Positions 48,217-58,865 are shown, counted from the first letter of the stretch. The stretch: DNA of 64,000 bases from Myxococcales bacterium (GCA_020633555.1 JACKDL010000001.1:434001-498000); one strand, 5' to 3'. The notes: a model not told the origin generated them from the letters alone. Translations and numbers: made by a program.

Positions 48217-49895
48217 GCCCGACCGTCCTCTACCTGCTGGCGCTCGGCGCCATGCTGCTGTTGTCGGCCCCGCTGTTCTTGCTGATCGGCGCGGCCACCG
48301 TGCTCGGCTACGTCCTGTTCGGCGACGTGCAGGGCTTCATGGACGTGACCATCATCGAGAACGTCCGCGAGCTCACCGACAAGCCGCCGCTGCTGGCCAT
48401 CCCGTTCTTCGTGCTGTCGGGCTCCATCATGAGCCACGGCGCCATCGCGGGGCGGCTGGTGAACGTGGCGAAGGCCGTGTTCTCGCCGCTGCCGGGTGGG
48501 CTCGGCATCGCCACCGTCGCGGCGTGCATGTTCTTCGCCGCCATCAGCGGCTCGAGTCCGGTCACCGTCATCACCATCGGCGGGGTCATGTACCCGGCCA
48601 TGGTGGCGGCCGGCTACCACGAGCGCTTCTCCACGGGCCTGGTCACGTCTGCAGGCACGCTGGGCATCCTCATCCCGCCCAGCATCCCCATGATCGTCTA
48701 CGCGATCTTCGCGTCGGGCACCGACGTGATCCGTGTCGAGGACCTGTTCCTCGCGGGCTTGGGGCCGGGCGTGCTCATCGGGCTCATCCTGGGCGCGTAC
48801 TGCATGATCATGGGCATCCGGAAAGGCGAGCGCTTCACCCGGCCCGACCTGGGGGCCGTGTGGGACGCCACGGTGGACGGCTTTTGGTCGTTGATGCTGC
48901 CGGTGGTCATCCTGGGCGGCATCTACTCGGGCATCTTCACCGCCACCGAGGCGGCCGCGGTCAGCGTGGTCTACGCCCTGGCGGTGGAGCTGTTCGTGCA
49001 CCGCGAGCTGACCTTGAAGGAGGTCCCGGCGGTGGTCGGCGAGGCCACCATCCTCATGGGCAGCCTGCTGGTGATCTTCGCCATGGCGGTGGGCTTGAAC
49101 GCGCTGCTCACCGATCTGGGCATCCCCGAGGCGGCCGCCAACTGGATCACCAGCCTCGACCTGACGCCTACGACGTTCATGCTGCTGCTCAACGGCTTCC
49201 TGCTGTTGGTGGGCTGCCTCATGGACATCATCAGCGCCATCATGATCCTGGTGCCGCTGCTGGCGCCCATGGCCAGCCTGTGCGGCATCGACCCCATCCA
49301 CCTGGGCGTGGTGTTCATCGTCAACCTGGAGCTGGGCTACCTGACGCCGCCCATGGGGCTGAACCTGTTCGTCAGCTCGTCCATCTTCAACAAGGGCCTC
49401 AGCGAGGTCATCCGTTCGGTGGTGCCCTTCACCGGGCTGCTGCTCATCGCGGTGCTCATCGTCACGTACGTGCCCACCGTGTCGCTGGGGCCCGTGAACG
49501 CCCTGAACGACAAGCCGGTCTACGTGGCCTTCCCCGACGGCAAGCAGTGCACCGCCCCCGCAGTGGATGATGGCGAGCTGGGCGCGGAGGACGAAGACGG
49601 CAGCGCCGAGGGGGACGACGGCTCCAAGTCCATCAGCGACCTGATGGAGGACGACGACGTGAAGGCGCTGTTGGACGACGACGGCAGCGACGACAGCGAC
49701 GACGCCGCCGACGATGACGGGCAGCCCAAGTCGATCCAGCAGCTCATGAAGGACGACGACGTCCAGGACCTGCTGAACGACGAGCCGGCCAAGGCGCCGA
49801 AGGCCCCCGTGGCGGCGCCCTCAGCGCCGGCGCAGCCCAAGTCCATCCAAGAGATGATGAAGGACGACGACGTCCAGGACCTGCTGGACGACTGA
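48213..49895 (+). CDS. dctM: DctM, TRAP transporter large permease with repeated acidic tail
   Basis: 560 residues, TTG start overlapping dctQ by 4 bp. The N-terminal about 430 residues are a normal DctM, the Na+-coupled transport subunit, with many hydrophobic helices and motifs IPFFVLSGSIMS, FFAAISGSSPVTVITIG, GTLGILIPPSIPMIVYA, FTATEAAAVSVVYAL and the YLTPPMGLNLFV loop. Beyond the last helix is an acidic tail of about 120 residues with three copies of an 18-residue motif KSIxxLMxDDDVxxLLxD (472-489, 506-523, 543-560). Canonical DctM is about 425-430 residues, so the tail is an addition. Confidence 0.93.
   Translation: MSPTVLYLLALGAMLLLSAPLFLLIGAATVLGYVLFGDVQGFMDVTIIENVRELTDKPPLLAIPFFVLSGSIMSHGAIAGRLVNVAKAVFSPLPGGLGIATVAACMFFAAISGSSPVTVITIGGVMYPAMVAAGYHERFSTGLVTSAGTLGILIPPSIPMIVYAIFASGTDVIRVEDLFLAGLGPGVLIGLILGAYCMIMGIRKGERFTRPDLGAVWDATVDGFWSLMLPVVILGGIYSGIFTATEAAAVSVVYALAVELFVHRELTLKEVPAVVGEATILMGSLLVIFAMAVGLNALLTDLGIPEAAANWITSLDLTPTTFMLLLNGFLLLVGCLMDIISAIMILVPLLAPMASLCGIDPIHLGVVFIVNLELGYLTPPMGLNLFVSSSIFNKGLSEVIRSVVPFTGLLLIAVLIVTYVPTVSLGPVNALNDKPVYVAFPDGKQCTAPAVDDGELGAEDEDGSAEGDDGSKSISDLMEDDDVKALLDDDGSDDSDDAADDDGQPKSIQQLMKDDDVQDLLNDEPAKAPKAPVAAPSAPAQPKSIQEMMKDDDVQDLLDD
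49626..49892 (+). repeat. Three copies of KSIxxLMxDDDVxxLLxD in the DctM tail
   Basis: In-frame repeats at residues 472-489, 506-523 and 543-560, separated by Asp-rich and then Ala/Pro-rich spacers. Each unit could form an amphipathic helix with Leu/Met on one side and Asp on the other. Confidence 0.85.
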
Positions 49896-49907
49896 GACGG
49901 GCCGAGG

Positions 49908-50378
49908 TCAGCCCTTCGGCTTGGCCTTCGCCTTTGCCCGCGGCTTGGCCGCGGTCTTCGGCTTGGCCGCGGTCTTTGGCTTGGCCGCGGTCTTCGGCTT
50001 GCTCTTGGCTGCCGGCTTGGGCTTTGCGGGCGAGTCCGCCTCGGTCTTCGCGGGGGCCGTCGGCACCGCACGGGCCGCCTCGGCCGCTGCCACGGCTTCG
50101 TCCGCGCGCCGGGCCGACGCCTCCACCCGCCGCGACAGCCCGTCCAGCGCCCGCCGCAGCGCGGCGACCTCCTCGCGGAGGGCGGCCACCTCGTCCCCCC
50201 GCGCCAGATCCAAGTTGCCCAGCAGCGACTTGAGCTGGGTGTCCACGAGCTGGCGCGCCTCCACCGAGACGCTGAAGGCCTTCATCAGCGCCTTCACCAG
50301 CGCTTCGTTCTGCACGAGCTTCATGGCCAGGTCGCTCTGCAGGAGCTGACCGACCAGCTGACCGATTCGAGGGTTCAT
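49908..50378 (-). CDS. Coiled-coil protein with histone H1-like Lys/Ala/Pro tail
   Basis: 156 residues from the ATG at 50378 (GGAGG 6 nt upstream). N-terminal helical part IGQLVGQLLQSDLAMKLVQN, then a heptad-rich coiled coil (EVAALREEVAALRRALDGL). The last about 45 residues are Lys/Ala/Pro repeats (KTAAKPKTAAKP), like histone H1-type or PhaM/phasin-like nucleoid tails. Likely a small oligomeric DNA- or polyanion-binding protein, or a phasin-like granule protein; which is not decidable here. Its 3' end faces the dctM 3' end, 12 bp apart. It is divergent from moaA. Confidence 0.8.
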   Translation of the reverse strand: MNPRIGQLVGQLLQSDLAMKLVQNEALVKALMKAFSVSVEARQLVDTQLKSLLGNLDLARGDEVAALREEVAALRRALDGLSRRVEASARRADEAVAAAEAARAVPTAPAKTEADSPAKPKPAAKSKPKTAAKPKTAAKPKTAAKPRAKAKAKPKG

Positions 50379-50450
50379 GGGGCCTCCGGGTTTTGCGGCG
50401 CGGACGGTGCCACAGCCCGACAACAGGGGTCAAACGCCCATCATCACGGG

Positions 50451-50479
50451 TTGTTTGGCGGAGAGCGCTTCGATATACT
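50451..50479 (+). promoter_or_regulatory. Predicted promoter of moaA
   Basis: TTGTTT, 17 bp, TATACT, the most AT-rich spot nearby. The predicted start near 50486 leaves a 69-nt leader to the ATG at 50555, with a small hairpin GACCT/AGGTC at 50500-50512. This leader is too short for the known molybdenum cofactor riboswitch. Confidence 0.65.
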
Positions 50480-50554
50480 CCGCCCCTTATGCGCTCGGCG
50501 ACCTTCCAGGTCGGCGGGGCATCCCAGAGCCTTGCAGAGGGAGCGCGCGCCTCG

Positions 50555-51589
50555 ATGCGACACCGCGATGACCAGCTCACCGTGCTGCCCCCCAGCGGGC
50601 TGCAAGATCGCTGGTCCCGGCAGGTGCGTTACCTGCGGGTGTCGCTCACCGATCGCTGCAACTACCGCTGCACCTACTGCATGCCGGCCGAGGGCTGGCC
50701 GCTCATCGAGCGCACGGGTCTGCTCAGCCTCGAGGAGCTGGCGCGGGTCATCCGGGTGTTCGCTGGGCTCGGCGTCGAGCGGGTCCGCCTGACCGGTGGT
50801 GAGCCGCTGGTCCGGCGCGGCGTGGTGGACCTCGTCCGCGAGATCGCGCAGACCCCAGGGATCCAGCAGGTGGCCATGACCACCAACGCCCACCTTCTGG
50901 CGCGCCACGCGCAGGGGCTGTGGGACGCGGGCTTGCGGGGCCTGAACGTCAGCCTCGACACCTTTGACCCGGAGCGCTTCGCCACCATCACCCGCGGGGG
51001 GGACGTGGCGAAGGTGATCGAGGGCATCCAGGCGGCCCAAGCGGTGGGCTTCACCGACATCAAGATCAACGCGGTGGCCCTCGACCGGCTGAACGGCGAC
51101 GACGCGCCCGCGCTGGTGGAGGGCTGCTGGGCCAACGGCTGGCTCCCCCGGTTCATCGAGGTCATGCCCATCGGCAGCCTGGTGGAGCAGCGGCGCGATC
51201 GGCTGACCAGCGAGCAGGTGTTCGACCGCATCAGCCGGGTGCACCCGTTGCGGTGGCTGGAGCGGACCAACACGCCCAACGGCCCGGCCCGTTACGCGGT
51301 GGTGACGGAAGGGCCCGAAGCCGGACAGCGCGTCGGGTTCATCAGCCCCATGAGCGACCACGGCTTCTGCAGCACCTGCAACCGGGTCAGGCTCACCGCG
51401 CGGGGCGGGTTCCGCCCGTGTCTGGCCGATGACCACGAGGTCTCGCTCTTGCAAGCGATCCGAGACGGTGCCACGGACGAGTCCCTCGCGGGTCTCATCC
51501 GGCAGGGCCTCGCAGGCAAGCTCGAGGCCCACCACTTGCGGACGCCCACCCGGGCCCCGGTCTCGACGATGACCGGCATCGGGGGCTGA
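50555..51589 (+). CDS. moaA: MoaA, GTP 3',8-cyclase
   Basis: 344 residues from the ATG at 50555, chosen because it lies downstream of the predicted transcription start and gives the usual length (E. coli 329). An ATG at 50489 would be nearly leaderless. Radical SAM enzyme for the first step of molybdenum cofactor synthesis. The SAM-binding cluster motif is CNYRCTYC, followed by GGEPLVRR; the C-terminal second [4Fe-4S] ligands are in CSTCNRVRL and FRPCL. The C-terminus ends GIGG, matching the conserved diglycine. Single gene; other moa genes are not in the window. Confidence 0.96.
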   Translation: MRHRDDQLTVLPPSGLQDRWSRQVRYLRVSLTDRCNYRCTYCMPAEGWPLIERTGLLSLEELARVIRVFAGLGVERVRLTGGEPLVRRGVVDLVREIAQTPGIQQVAMTTNAHLLARHAQGLWDAGLRGLNVSLDTFDPERFATITRGGDVAKVIEGIQAAQAVGFTDIKINAVALDRLNGDDAPALVEGCWANGWLPRFIEVMPIGSLVEQRRDRLTSEQVFDRISRVHPLRWLERTNTPNGPARYAVVTEGPEAGQRVGFISPMSDHGFCSTCNRVRLTARGGFRPCLADDHEVSLLQAIRDGATDESLAGLIRQGLAGKLEAHHLRTPTRAPVSTMTGIGG

Positions 51590-51618
51590 GCAGAGGACTT
51601 TGGATTCAGGAGTGTCCC

Positions 51619-52077
51619 ATGAGCGATGAGACCCTGCGCGACGAAGGCCCCAGCACCGGCTCCCGGATCCGGTTGATCGTGGGCGTTTTGCTGGGCGTGG
51701 CGGCCTTCTACGTGGTCGTCGACTCGATGACCGAGGGCGGCACCTACTTCTACACGGTGGAGGAGGCTGCGGGGCAGGAGGTCAACGACCGCCCCATCCG
51801 GGTGAAGGGCAAGGTCATGCCCGGCACCTGGAAGCAGAACGACAAGGGCAACGAGCACGCCTTCACCATCTACGAGAACGACAAGCGCATGAAGGTCACC
51901 TACCTGGGCGCCCTGCCGGACGTGTTCGGCGAGGACCGCGAGGTGGTGGCCACCGGCACCCGCGGCGAGGACGGCGTCCTCGTGGCCACCGAAGTCACCG
52001 CCAAGTGCCCCTCGAAGTACGAGGGCGAGGCCATGTCGGAGTCGGCCCGCGAGCGGGTCGGACACCCGGGCAGTTGA
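51619..52077 (+). CDS. ccmE: CcmE, Cys-type haem chaperone
   Basis: 152 residues with one N-terminal transmembrane helix (about 17-34) and a periplasmic beta-barrel. CcmE carries haem covalently from CcmABCD to CcmFH in System I. The haem-binding position, His130 in the E. coli-type HxxxY motif, is Cys130 here (CPSKY, with Tyr134). The CxxxY variant is known from deltaproteobacteria and archaea. First gene of the cluster, 29 bp after moaA, with AGGAG upstream. Confidence 0.92.
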   Translation: MSDETLRDEGPSTGSRIRLIVGVLLGVAAFYVVVDSMTEGGTYFYTVEEAAGQEVNDRPIRVKGKVMPGTWKQNDKGNEHAFTIYENDKRMKVTYLGALPDVFGEDREVVATGTRGEDGVLVATEVTAKCPSKYEGEAMSESARERVGHPGS

Positions 52078-52092
52078 GGCAGCTGAGGATTC

Positions 52093-54270
<2,178 letters not shown>

Positions 54271-54300
54271 CGCGGCCGGGCGTGGAAGTCCCCAGGCTCA

Positions 54301-54328
54301 TTGCAGGACCCCCCCCGCCCGATGTAAT
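54301..54328 (+). promoter_or_regulatory. Predicted internal promoter of the ccm cluster
   Basis: TTGCAG, 16 bp, TGTAAT (5 of 6 at -10), in the 138-bp gap 54271-54408. Start expected near 54335. It would drive the zinc-ribbon gene and ccmABC. Confidence 0.5.
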
Positions 54329-54408
54329 CGCCGTTTCCGGAGGGCGCCCCCCTCCCACGCTGAACCCCGTGCGCGGTATCGCGCGCCCGAGACCCACAGG
54401 CACCTGAC

Positions 54409-55017
54409 ATGTTGCTCTTGCTGGCCATCGCGGGCGGCTTCATCTCACTCTGGCTCCTCCTTCAGAGTCTCAAGCCGCTCACCGAGCGGGGCGTGGTCAC
54501 CGCCGAGGACTGGCAGCGGGTCGAAGATGAGTCGTTGGCGCTCCTCCGACGGCGGGACCGGCTCCTGGCCGAGCTCCGCGATCTGGAGTTCGAGGCGTCG
54601 CTGAACAAGATCAGCGGGCGCGACCTGGACGAGATGCGCGCCCGCTTCGCCGCCGAGGCGCTGGAGCTCGACAAGGCGCTCCAGGCCCAGGCGGGGGACT
54701 ACCGCAAGGCCATCGACGCCGCGGTGGACGCGCGCATCGCCAAGGGCGGTGCCGAGGACGCCGAGCCGGCGCCGGCCGCGCCCGCCGCGACCGCCAAGGC
54801 TCGACCGGCGGACGAGGTGGATGAGGTCGAGGCCGATGGCCCGACCTGCGCCGCCTGCGGCGCGGCCCATGACCCCGACGCCCTGTTCTGCGACGCCTGC
54901 GGCGCCGGGCTGGGGGCTCGCTGCCCCGGCTGCGAGGCCCCGAACCGGACGGGCGCCCGCTTCTGCAAGCAGTGTGGCCACGATCTGACCGCCGCGGCCG
55001 AGCAGGAGAGCGCGTGA
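54409..55017 (+). CDS. Membrane coiled-coil protein with tandem zinc ribbons (CcmI/CcmH-like N-terminus)
   Basis: 202 residues. One N-terminal transmembrane helix (about 1-24), then a helical stretch RVEDESLALLRRRDRLLAEL-type that resembles the N-terminal part of CcmI/CycH proteins of cytochrome c maturation. An Ala/Pro/acid linker and two double zinc ribbons follow: CAACG...CDACG and CPGCE...CKQCG. Encoded between ccmF and ccmA; overlaps the next gene by 1 bp. A role in apocytochrome handling is inferred from position; zinc binding is inferred from the Cys pairs. Weak Shine-Dalgarno. Confidence 0.8.
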   Translation: MLLLLAIAGGFISLWLLLQSLKPLTERGVVTAEDWQRVEDESLALLRRRDRLLAELRDLEFEASLNKISGRDLDEMRARFAAEALELDKALQAQAGDYRKAIDAAVDARIAKGGAEDAEPAPAAPAATAKARPADEVDEVEADGPTCAACGAAHDPDALFCDACGAGLGARCPGCEAPNRTGARFCKQCGHDLTAAAEQESA

Positions 55018-56234
55018 TGCGAGCGATGATCAGCGTTCTGGGGCTTGCACTCCTGCTGCCCCTCACCGGCCTGGCCCAAGAGGGCGGGGGGCTGCCGCCG
55101 TTCCTGGCCAAGATGAAGCGCCACGACGTTTCGGTGCTCGTGCAGCGCCGCAGCGACGACACGCTCACGCCCGTCGAGGCCGGCGTCGAGGTGGGCATCA
55201 GCATCGTGGCTGGCGGCGCCAAGGTGCGCGACTACTGGGCGGCCACCGGCGCCGACGGCCAGGCGAAGTTCTCGGGCATCCCCAGCAACCCCGAGGTGCA
55301 GCAGGCCCTGCAGTACAAGGTGATGGTGGACGCCGGCGGCGTGCGCTTCCCCTTCGTGTTCAGCGGTGTGCCCGTCGACGGCTCGGTGGTGCAGGTGGAG
55401 GTGCCCGAGGTCACCACCGACACCGCCAGCGTGGTGCTCAGCCACGACTTCATCGAGATGTTCCCCGACGAGGAGGCCCTGGTGGTGCGCCACCAGATGA
55501 GCCTGATCAACGAGGGAACCGCCGCGGTGAATCTGGGCGCGCTCGAGGGCGGGGGTCTGCGGTTGCCGTGCCCGCCCGGGGCCAAGCACCCGTCGGTGCA
55601 CGACGAGCACGATCCCCTGGTCGAGGCCGTGGGCACCGACATCTGGTACCGCGGCGCGCTGCTGCCCCGCAGCCAGCCGGCGCGCATCAGCGTGGTCTAC
55701 ACCGTGCCCTACAGCCACCCGACGTTCGAGTTCGCGCAGACCCTGCCGGTGCCCTCGCGGGTGGGGGTGGTGGTGGTGCCGAAGGACCGGCAGCAGGGCC
55801 ACCAGGCCGACTTCCCGCTGACCATCGAGACGCAGGGCGGCCTGGGCTCGGTGAGCGAGACCGAGACTGACAAGGGCTCGCGTTTTCAGGTCCTGCGGGC
55901 CGAGGGCGTGACCCTGAAGGCCGGTGAGCCGCTGAAGTTCCGGGTGAGCGGCCTGCCCGCGCCCAGCATGACCCCGCTGTACCTGCTGCTGGTGGCCATC
56001 ATCGGCGTCATCGCCTGGGTGGCCCTGGGCTTCCGCGTGAAGCCGGGCGAGCACCGCCTGTCGCGGGCGCACCTGGTCATCGAGCGGGACCGCCTGATCC
56101 GCACCCTGGCGCGCATGCGCAAGGCCACGGAGCGGGGCAAGCTGTCGAAGGTGCGCTTCGAGAAGGAGCAGGAGGCCATCACCGCCCGGCTCGTCTCGCT
56201 GTACCGCGCGCTGGATCGCCTGGATCAGAAGTGA
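55017..56234 (+). CDS. Signal-peptide membrane protein in the ccm cluster, unknown function
   Basis: 405 residues from the ATG at 55017, sharing one base with the previous stop. Sec signal (about 1-20), a long beta-rich periplasmic region (about 25-315) including an N-terminal carboxypeptidase-regulatory-like stretch, one transmembrane helix (about 319-340) and a cytoplasmic helical tail of about 60 residues (VIERDRLIRTLARMRKATE). No Cys thiol-oxidoreductase motif, so it is not CcmG or CcmH. Overlaps ccmA by 4 bp. Co-localisation suggests a part in haem export or apocytochrome chaperoning. Confidence 0.75.
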   Translation: MRAMISVLGLALLLPLTGLAQEGGGLPPFLAKMKRHDVSVLVQRRSDDTLTPVEAGVEVGISIVAGGAKVRDYWAATGADGQAKFSGIPSNPEVQQALQYKVMVDAGGVRFPFVFSGVPVDGSVVQVEVPEVTTDTASVVLSHDFIEMFPDEEALVVRHQMSLINEGTAAVNLGALEGGGLRLPCPPGAKHPSVHDEHDPLVEAVGTDIWYRGALLPRSQPARISVVYTVPYSHPTFEFAQTLPVPSRVGVVVVPKDRQQGHQADFPLTIETQGGLGSVSETETDKGSRFQVLRAEGVTLKAGEPLKFRVSGLPAPSMTPLYLLLVAIIGVIAWVALGFRVKPGEHRLSRAHLVIERDRLIRTLARMRKATERGKLSKVRFEKEQEAITARLVSLYRALDRLDQK

Positions 56235-57001
56235 CCACCACGCCGGCCACCGCCACGCCGGCCAGCACCGCGCCGGGCGCGGCCGCGACCCTCGCCGTGC
56301 GCGGCCTGGGGCGGGCCTATGACGACCACTACGCGCTGGTGGGCCTGGACGCCGAGTTCCCGGCGGGCACGGTGACCGCGTTGCTGGGGCCCAACGGGGC
56401 GGGGAAGTCCACCCTCATCGGCATCTTGTCCAGCCGGCAGTCGCCCAGCGAGGGGCAGGTGCTGTTCGAGGGGCGCCGCGCCCACGGCGGGCCGGCTATG
56501 CGCCGGCGCATCGGCTACGTGGGCCACCGCACCATGGTGTACGGCGAGCTCACCGCCCGCGAGAACCTGCGCTTCTTCGCCCAGCTCTTCGGCATTGGCG
56601 ACGCGGACGCCCGCATCGACGCGCTGCTGGACCGGGTGGGTCTGGCGCGCGACAAGGACCGCCCGGTCGAGGGCTTCAGCCGGGGCATGGCCCAGCGGCT
56701 GACCCTGGCGCGGGCGCTCTTGCCCGAGCCCAGCGTGCTGCTCTTGGACGAGCCCCTGACGGGCCTGGACCAGGCGGGCGTGGCCCTGGCCCTCGAGCTC
56801 TTTGGCTCGGCCCGCGACCGGGGCGCAGCGCTCATCATGGCCAGCCACGACCTGGCGGCCACCGAGAAGGTCGCCGACCGCGCGCTGATCCTGGCCAACG
56901 GGCGCAAGTGCTACGAGGGGCCGGTCCAGGGCGACCTGGCGGGCCTTTACGCGCAGGCGATCGCGGGCGAGCTGCCTGCGCCCGTCAAGGGGGCCGCGTG
57001 A
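56231..57001 (+). CDS. ccmA: CcmA, haem exporter ATPase
   Basis: 256 residues, GTG start overlapping the previous gene. ABC ATPase of CcmABCD, which releases holo-CcmE. Walker A GPNGAGKST, signature FSRGMAQRL, Walker B VLLLDEPLTGLD and the H-loop ASHDL are all present. The about 20-residue Thr/Ala/Pro N-terminal extension is atypical and may be trimmed by an internal start. Overlaps ccmB by 4 bp. Confidence 0.93.
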   Translation: MTTTPATATPASTAPGAAATLAVRGLGRAYDDHYALVGLDAEFPAGTVTALLGPNGAGKSTLIGILSSRQSPSEGQVLFEGRRAHGGPAMRRRIGYVGHRTMVYGELTARENLRFFAQLFGIGDADARIDALLDRVGLARDKDRPVEGFSRGMAQRLTLARALLPEPSVLLLDEPLTGLDQAGVALALELFGSARDRGAALIMASHDLAATEKVADRALILANGRKCYEGPVQGDLAGLYAQAIAGELPAPVKGAA

Positions 57002-57690
57002 GCGACCAGACAAGCTACCTGGGCGTGGTGAAGGCCGTGCTCCTCAAGGACCTGCGCATCGAGCTGCGGTCAAAGGAGACCCTGGCCACCATGGGCCTGT
57101 TCGGGCTGGTGATGACCTTCGTCCTCGCCTTCGGGTTCACGGCGGATCCGGCCACCAACCGGAAGGTCATCCCCGGCGCGCTCTGGACGGCGCTGCTCTT
57201 CGCCGGGGTGTTGGGGGTGGGGCGCACCTTCGCTCGGGAGGCCAAGGACGACGCGTTCACGGCCATGATCCTGTCCCCGGCGCCGCGCTCCGCCATCCTG
57301 CTGGCGAAGATGGTGGTCAACCTGTTGCTCTCGTTGAGCATCGTGGCGTTGGTGACGCCGCTCTTCGCGGTGATCCTGCAGGTGGATCTCACCGGCGAGC
57401 TGGCGGGGATCCTGGGGCTGCTGTTTCTGGGGGCCACCGGGTTCGCGGTGGTGGGCACCCCGCTGGCCGTGATGGCGGTCAACGCCCGGTTCGCCGAGGT
57501 GTTGCTGCCGATGGTGGTCTTCCCCATGGTGACGCCCGTGCTCATCGGCGGCGTCAGCGGCACCGCCGTGTTGCTGGGTCTCGTCTTCGCGCCGGATGGC
57601 CTGGCCCCGTGGGTGCAAGGCATGGTGGCCTTCGATGTGGCCTTCGGCGTGGGGGCCTTGTTCCTGTTCGAGAAGATGGTGACCGAATGA
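56998..57690 (+). CDS. ccmB: CcmB, haem exporter membrane subunit
   Basis: 230 residues from the GTG at 56998 (GTGA overlap with ccmA). Six transmembrane helices, N-terminal LKDLRIELRSKETLATMGLF typical of CcmB, and the FAREAKDDAFTAMILSPAPR segment. Works with CcmA and CcmC. Ends with ATGA overlap on ccmC. Confidence 0.94.
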   Translation: MSDQTSYLGVVKAVLLKDLRIELRSKETLATMGLFGLVMTFVLAFGFTADPATNRKVIPGALWTALLFAGVLGVGRTFAREAKDDAFTAMILSPAPRSAILLAKMVVNLLLSLSIVALVTPLFAVILQVDLTGELAGILGLLFLGATGFAVVGTPLAVMAVNARFAEVLLPMVVFPMVTPVLIGGVSGTAVLLGLVFAPDGLAPWVQGMVAFDVAFGVGALFLFEKMVTE

Positions 57691-58361
57691 AGCTCTTCCC
57701 CGTGTTCACCGCCCTGGGCGCCGTCGGCATCGCCGTCGGCCACTGGCTGACCTTCGAGGTGGCCCCCATGGAGCGGACCATGCGCGCCGCCCAGCGAATC
57801 TTCTACTTCCACGTGCCCAGCGCCTGGCTGACCTACATCGGGTTCATCCTGTGCTTCGGCGGGTCCATCGCCTACTTGTACAACCGCAAGGCCAAGGCCG
57901 ACGCCTTCGCGCTGGCGGCGGCCGAGGTGGGCCTGCTGTTCGGGCTGATCGTGGTGACCACCGGGCCCCTGTGGGCCAAGGCGGCCTGGGGCGTGTGGTG
58001 GGTCTGGGAGCCGCGGCTCACCAGCATGGCGCTGCTGATGCTCATCTTTGCCGCCTATTGGGTGCTGCGCACCTACGGCGGTCGGGGCGAGGGCGTCCGG
58101 CGGTTCGCCGCCGTGCTCGCCGTCTTCGGCGCCCCCAACATCCTGTTCGTGCACGACGCCATCCGCCGATTCGGCGGCGCCCAGCACCCCGACGAGGTGG
58201 TGAAGAGCGGGCTCACCAACGACATGCGGGTGGTGCTGTACCCCAGCCTGTTCGCCCTGCTGATCGTGTTCGGCCTGTTGCTGCACCTCCGCTACCGCGC
58301 GCACCGCGACCAGCTCACGGTCCGCGCCATCCGCCGGCGCCTCGCGCGCCTGGGAGCTTGA
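57687..58361 (+). CDS. ccmC: CcmC, haem-handling WWD protein
   Basis: 224 residues, six transmembrane helices. Loads haem onto CcmE. The WWD motif reads WGVWWVWEPRLTS, with Glu where most CcmC proteins have Asp. Conserved His in RIFYFHVPSAW and in FGGAQHP would serve as axial haem ligands. ATGA overlap with ccmB; 2-bp gap to the ccmD-like gene. Confidence 0.93.
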   Translation: MKLFPVFTALGAVGIAVGHWLTFEVAPMERTMRAAQRIFYFHVPSAWLTYIGFILCFGGSIAYLYNRKAKADAFALAAAEVGLLFGLIVVTTGPLWAKAAWGVWWVWEPRLTSMALLMLIFAAYWVLRTYGGRGEGVRRFAAVLAVFGAPNILFVHDAIRRFGGAQHPDEVVKSGLTNDMRVVLYPSLFALLIVFGLLLHLRYRAHRDQLTVRAIRRRLARLGA

Positions 58362-58363
58362 TC

Positions 58364-58708
58364 ATGTCCCGCCCCCTGTTCCGCGCGCTGGGTCTGGCCG
58401 CGGCGTGCTTGATGCTGCCCGTGGGCGCAAGCCTGGCCCAGCCTGCTGAGGCGCCTGCCGCGGCCGCGTCGGCCGCGAGCCCTGCTCAGCCGGCCGCCGC
58501 CACCACCGAGGCGCCCGCGAAGGCCGGGTTCCAGCAGGTGGAGCGCGCAGAGAACCTGCGCTACCGCCACCTGTGGATGGCCTACGCCGTCATCTGGCTG
58601 CTGGTGTTCGGCTTCGCCTTCCGCACCTGGCAGCGCACCCGTGACACCGGCGCCGAACTCGACGAGCTCAAGCGCCGCCTGGCTGAACTGGAGGCCCGCA
58701 ATGGGTGA
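58364..58708 (+). CDS. CcmD-like small membrane protein
   Basis: 114 residues. An N-terminal hydrophobic signal-like segment (MSRPLFRALGLAAACLML) and an Ala/Pro linker precede one clear membrane helix (HLWMAYAVIWLLVFGFAF) and a cytoplasmic coiled helix LDELKRRLAELEARNG. This is the layout of alternative CcmD family proteins, longer than the about 70-residue E. coli CcmD. It follows ccmC as CcmD does, and overlaps the next gene by 8 bp. Confidence 0.78.
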   Translation: MSRPLFRALGLAAACLMLPVGASLAQPAEAPAAAASAASPAQPAAATTEAPAKAGFQQVERAENLRYRHLWMAYAVIWLLVFGFAFRTWQRTRDTGAELDELKRRLAELEARNG

Positions 58709-58859
58709 TCTGCTGGCGACGCCGCCGCCCACGCACCTGGTCTACATCCCCGCGTCCATCCTGGTGGGCATCGTCATTGGCTTCCTGCTGGGCCGGAAGG
58801 CCGGCATGCGCGAGGGGCAGGCGGACTTCCTGGCCAAGGACGACGACGACCTGCTTTGA
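58701..58859 (+). CDS. Tiny single-TM protein with acidic tail
   Basis: 52 residues from the ATG at 58701, overlapping the ccmD-like stop by 8 bp. One membrane helix IPASILVGIVIGFLLGRKAG and a C-terminal DDDDLL. No family recognised. The overlap with ccmD and the positive-inside pattern support a real gene. Conserved position would suggest a role with the haem exporter. Confidence 0.6.
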   Translation: MGDLLATPPPTHLVYIPASILVGIVIGFLLGRKAGMREGQADFLAKDDDDLL

Positions 58860-58865
58860 TGGGGT

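Noticed and set aside
50480..50554. Molybdenum cofactor riboswitch before moaA
   Set aside because: Only about 69 nt of leader with a 5-bp hairpin; far too small for that riboswitch.
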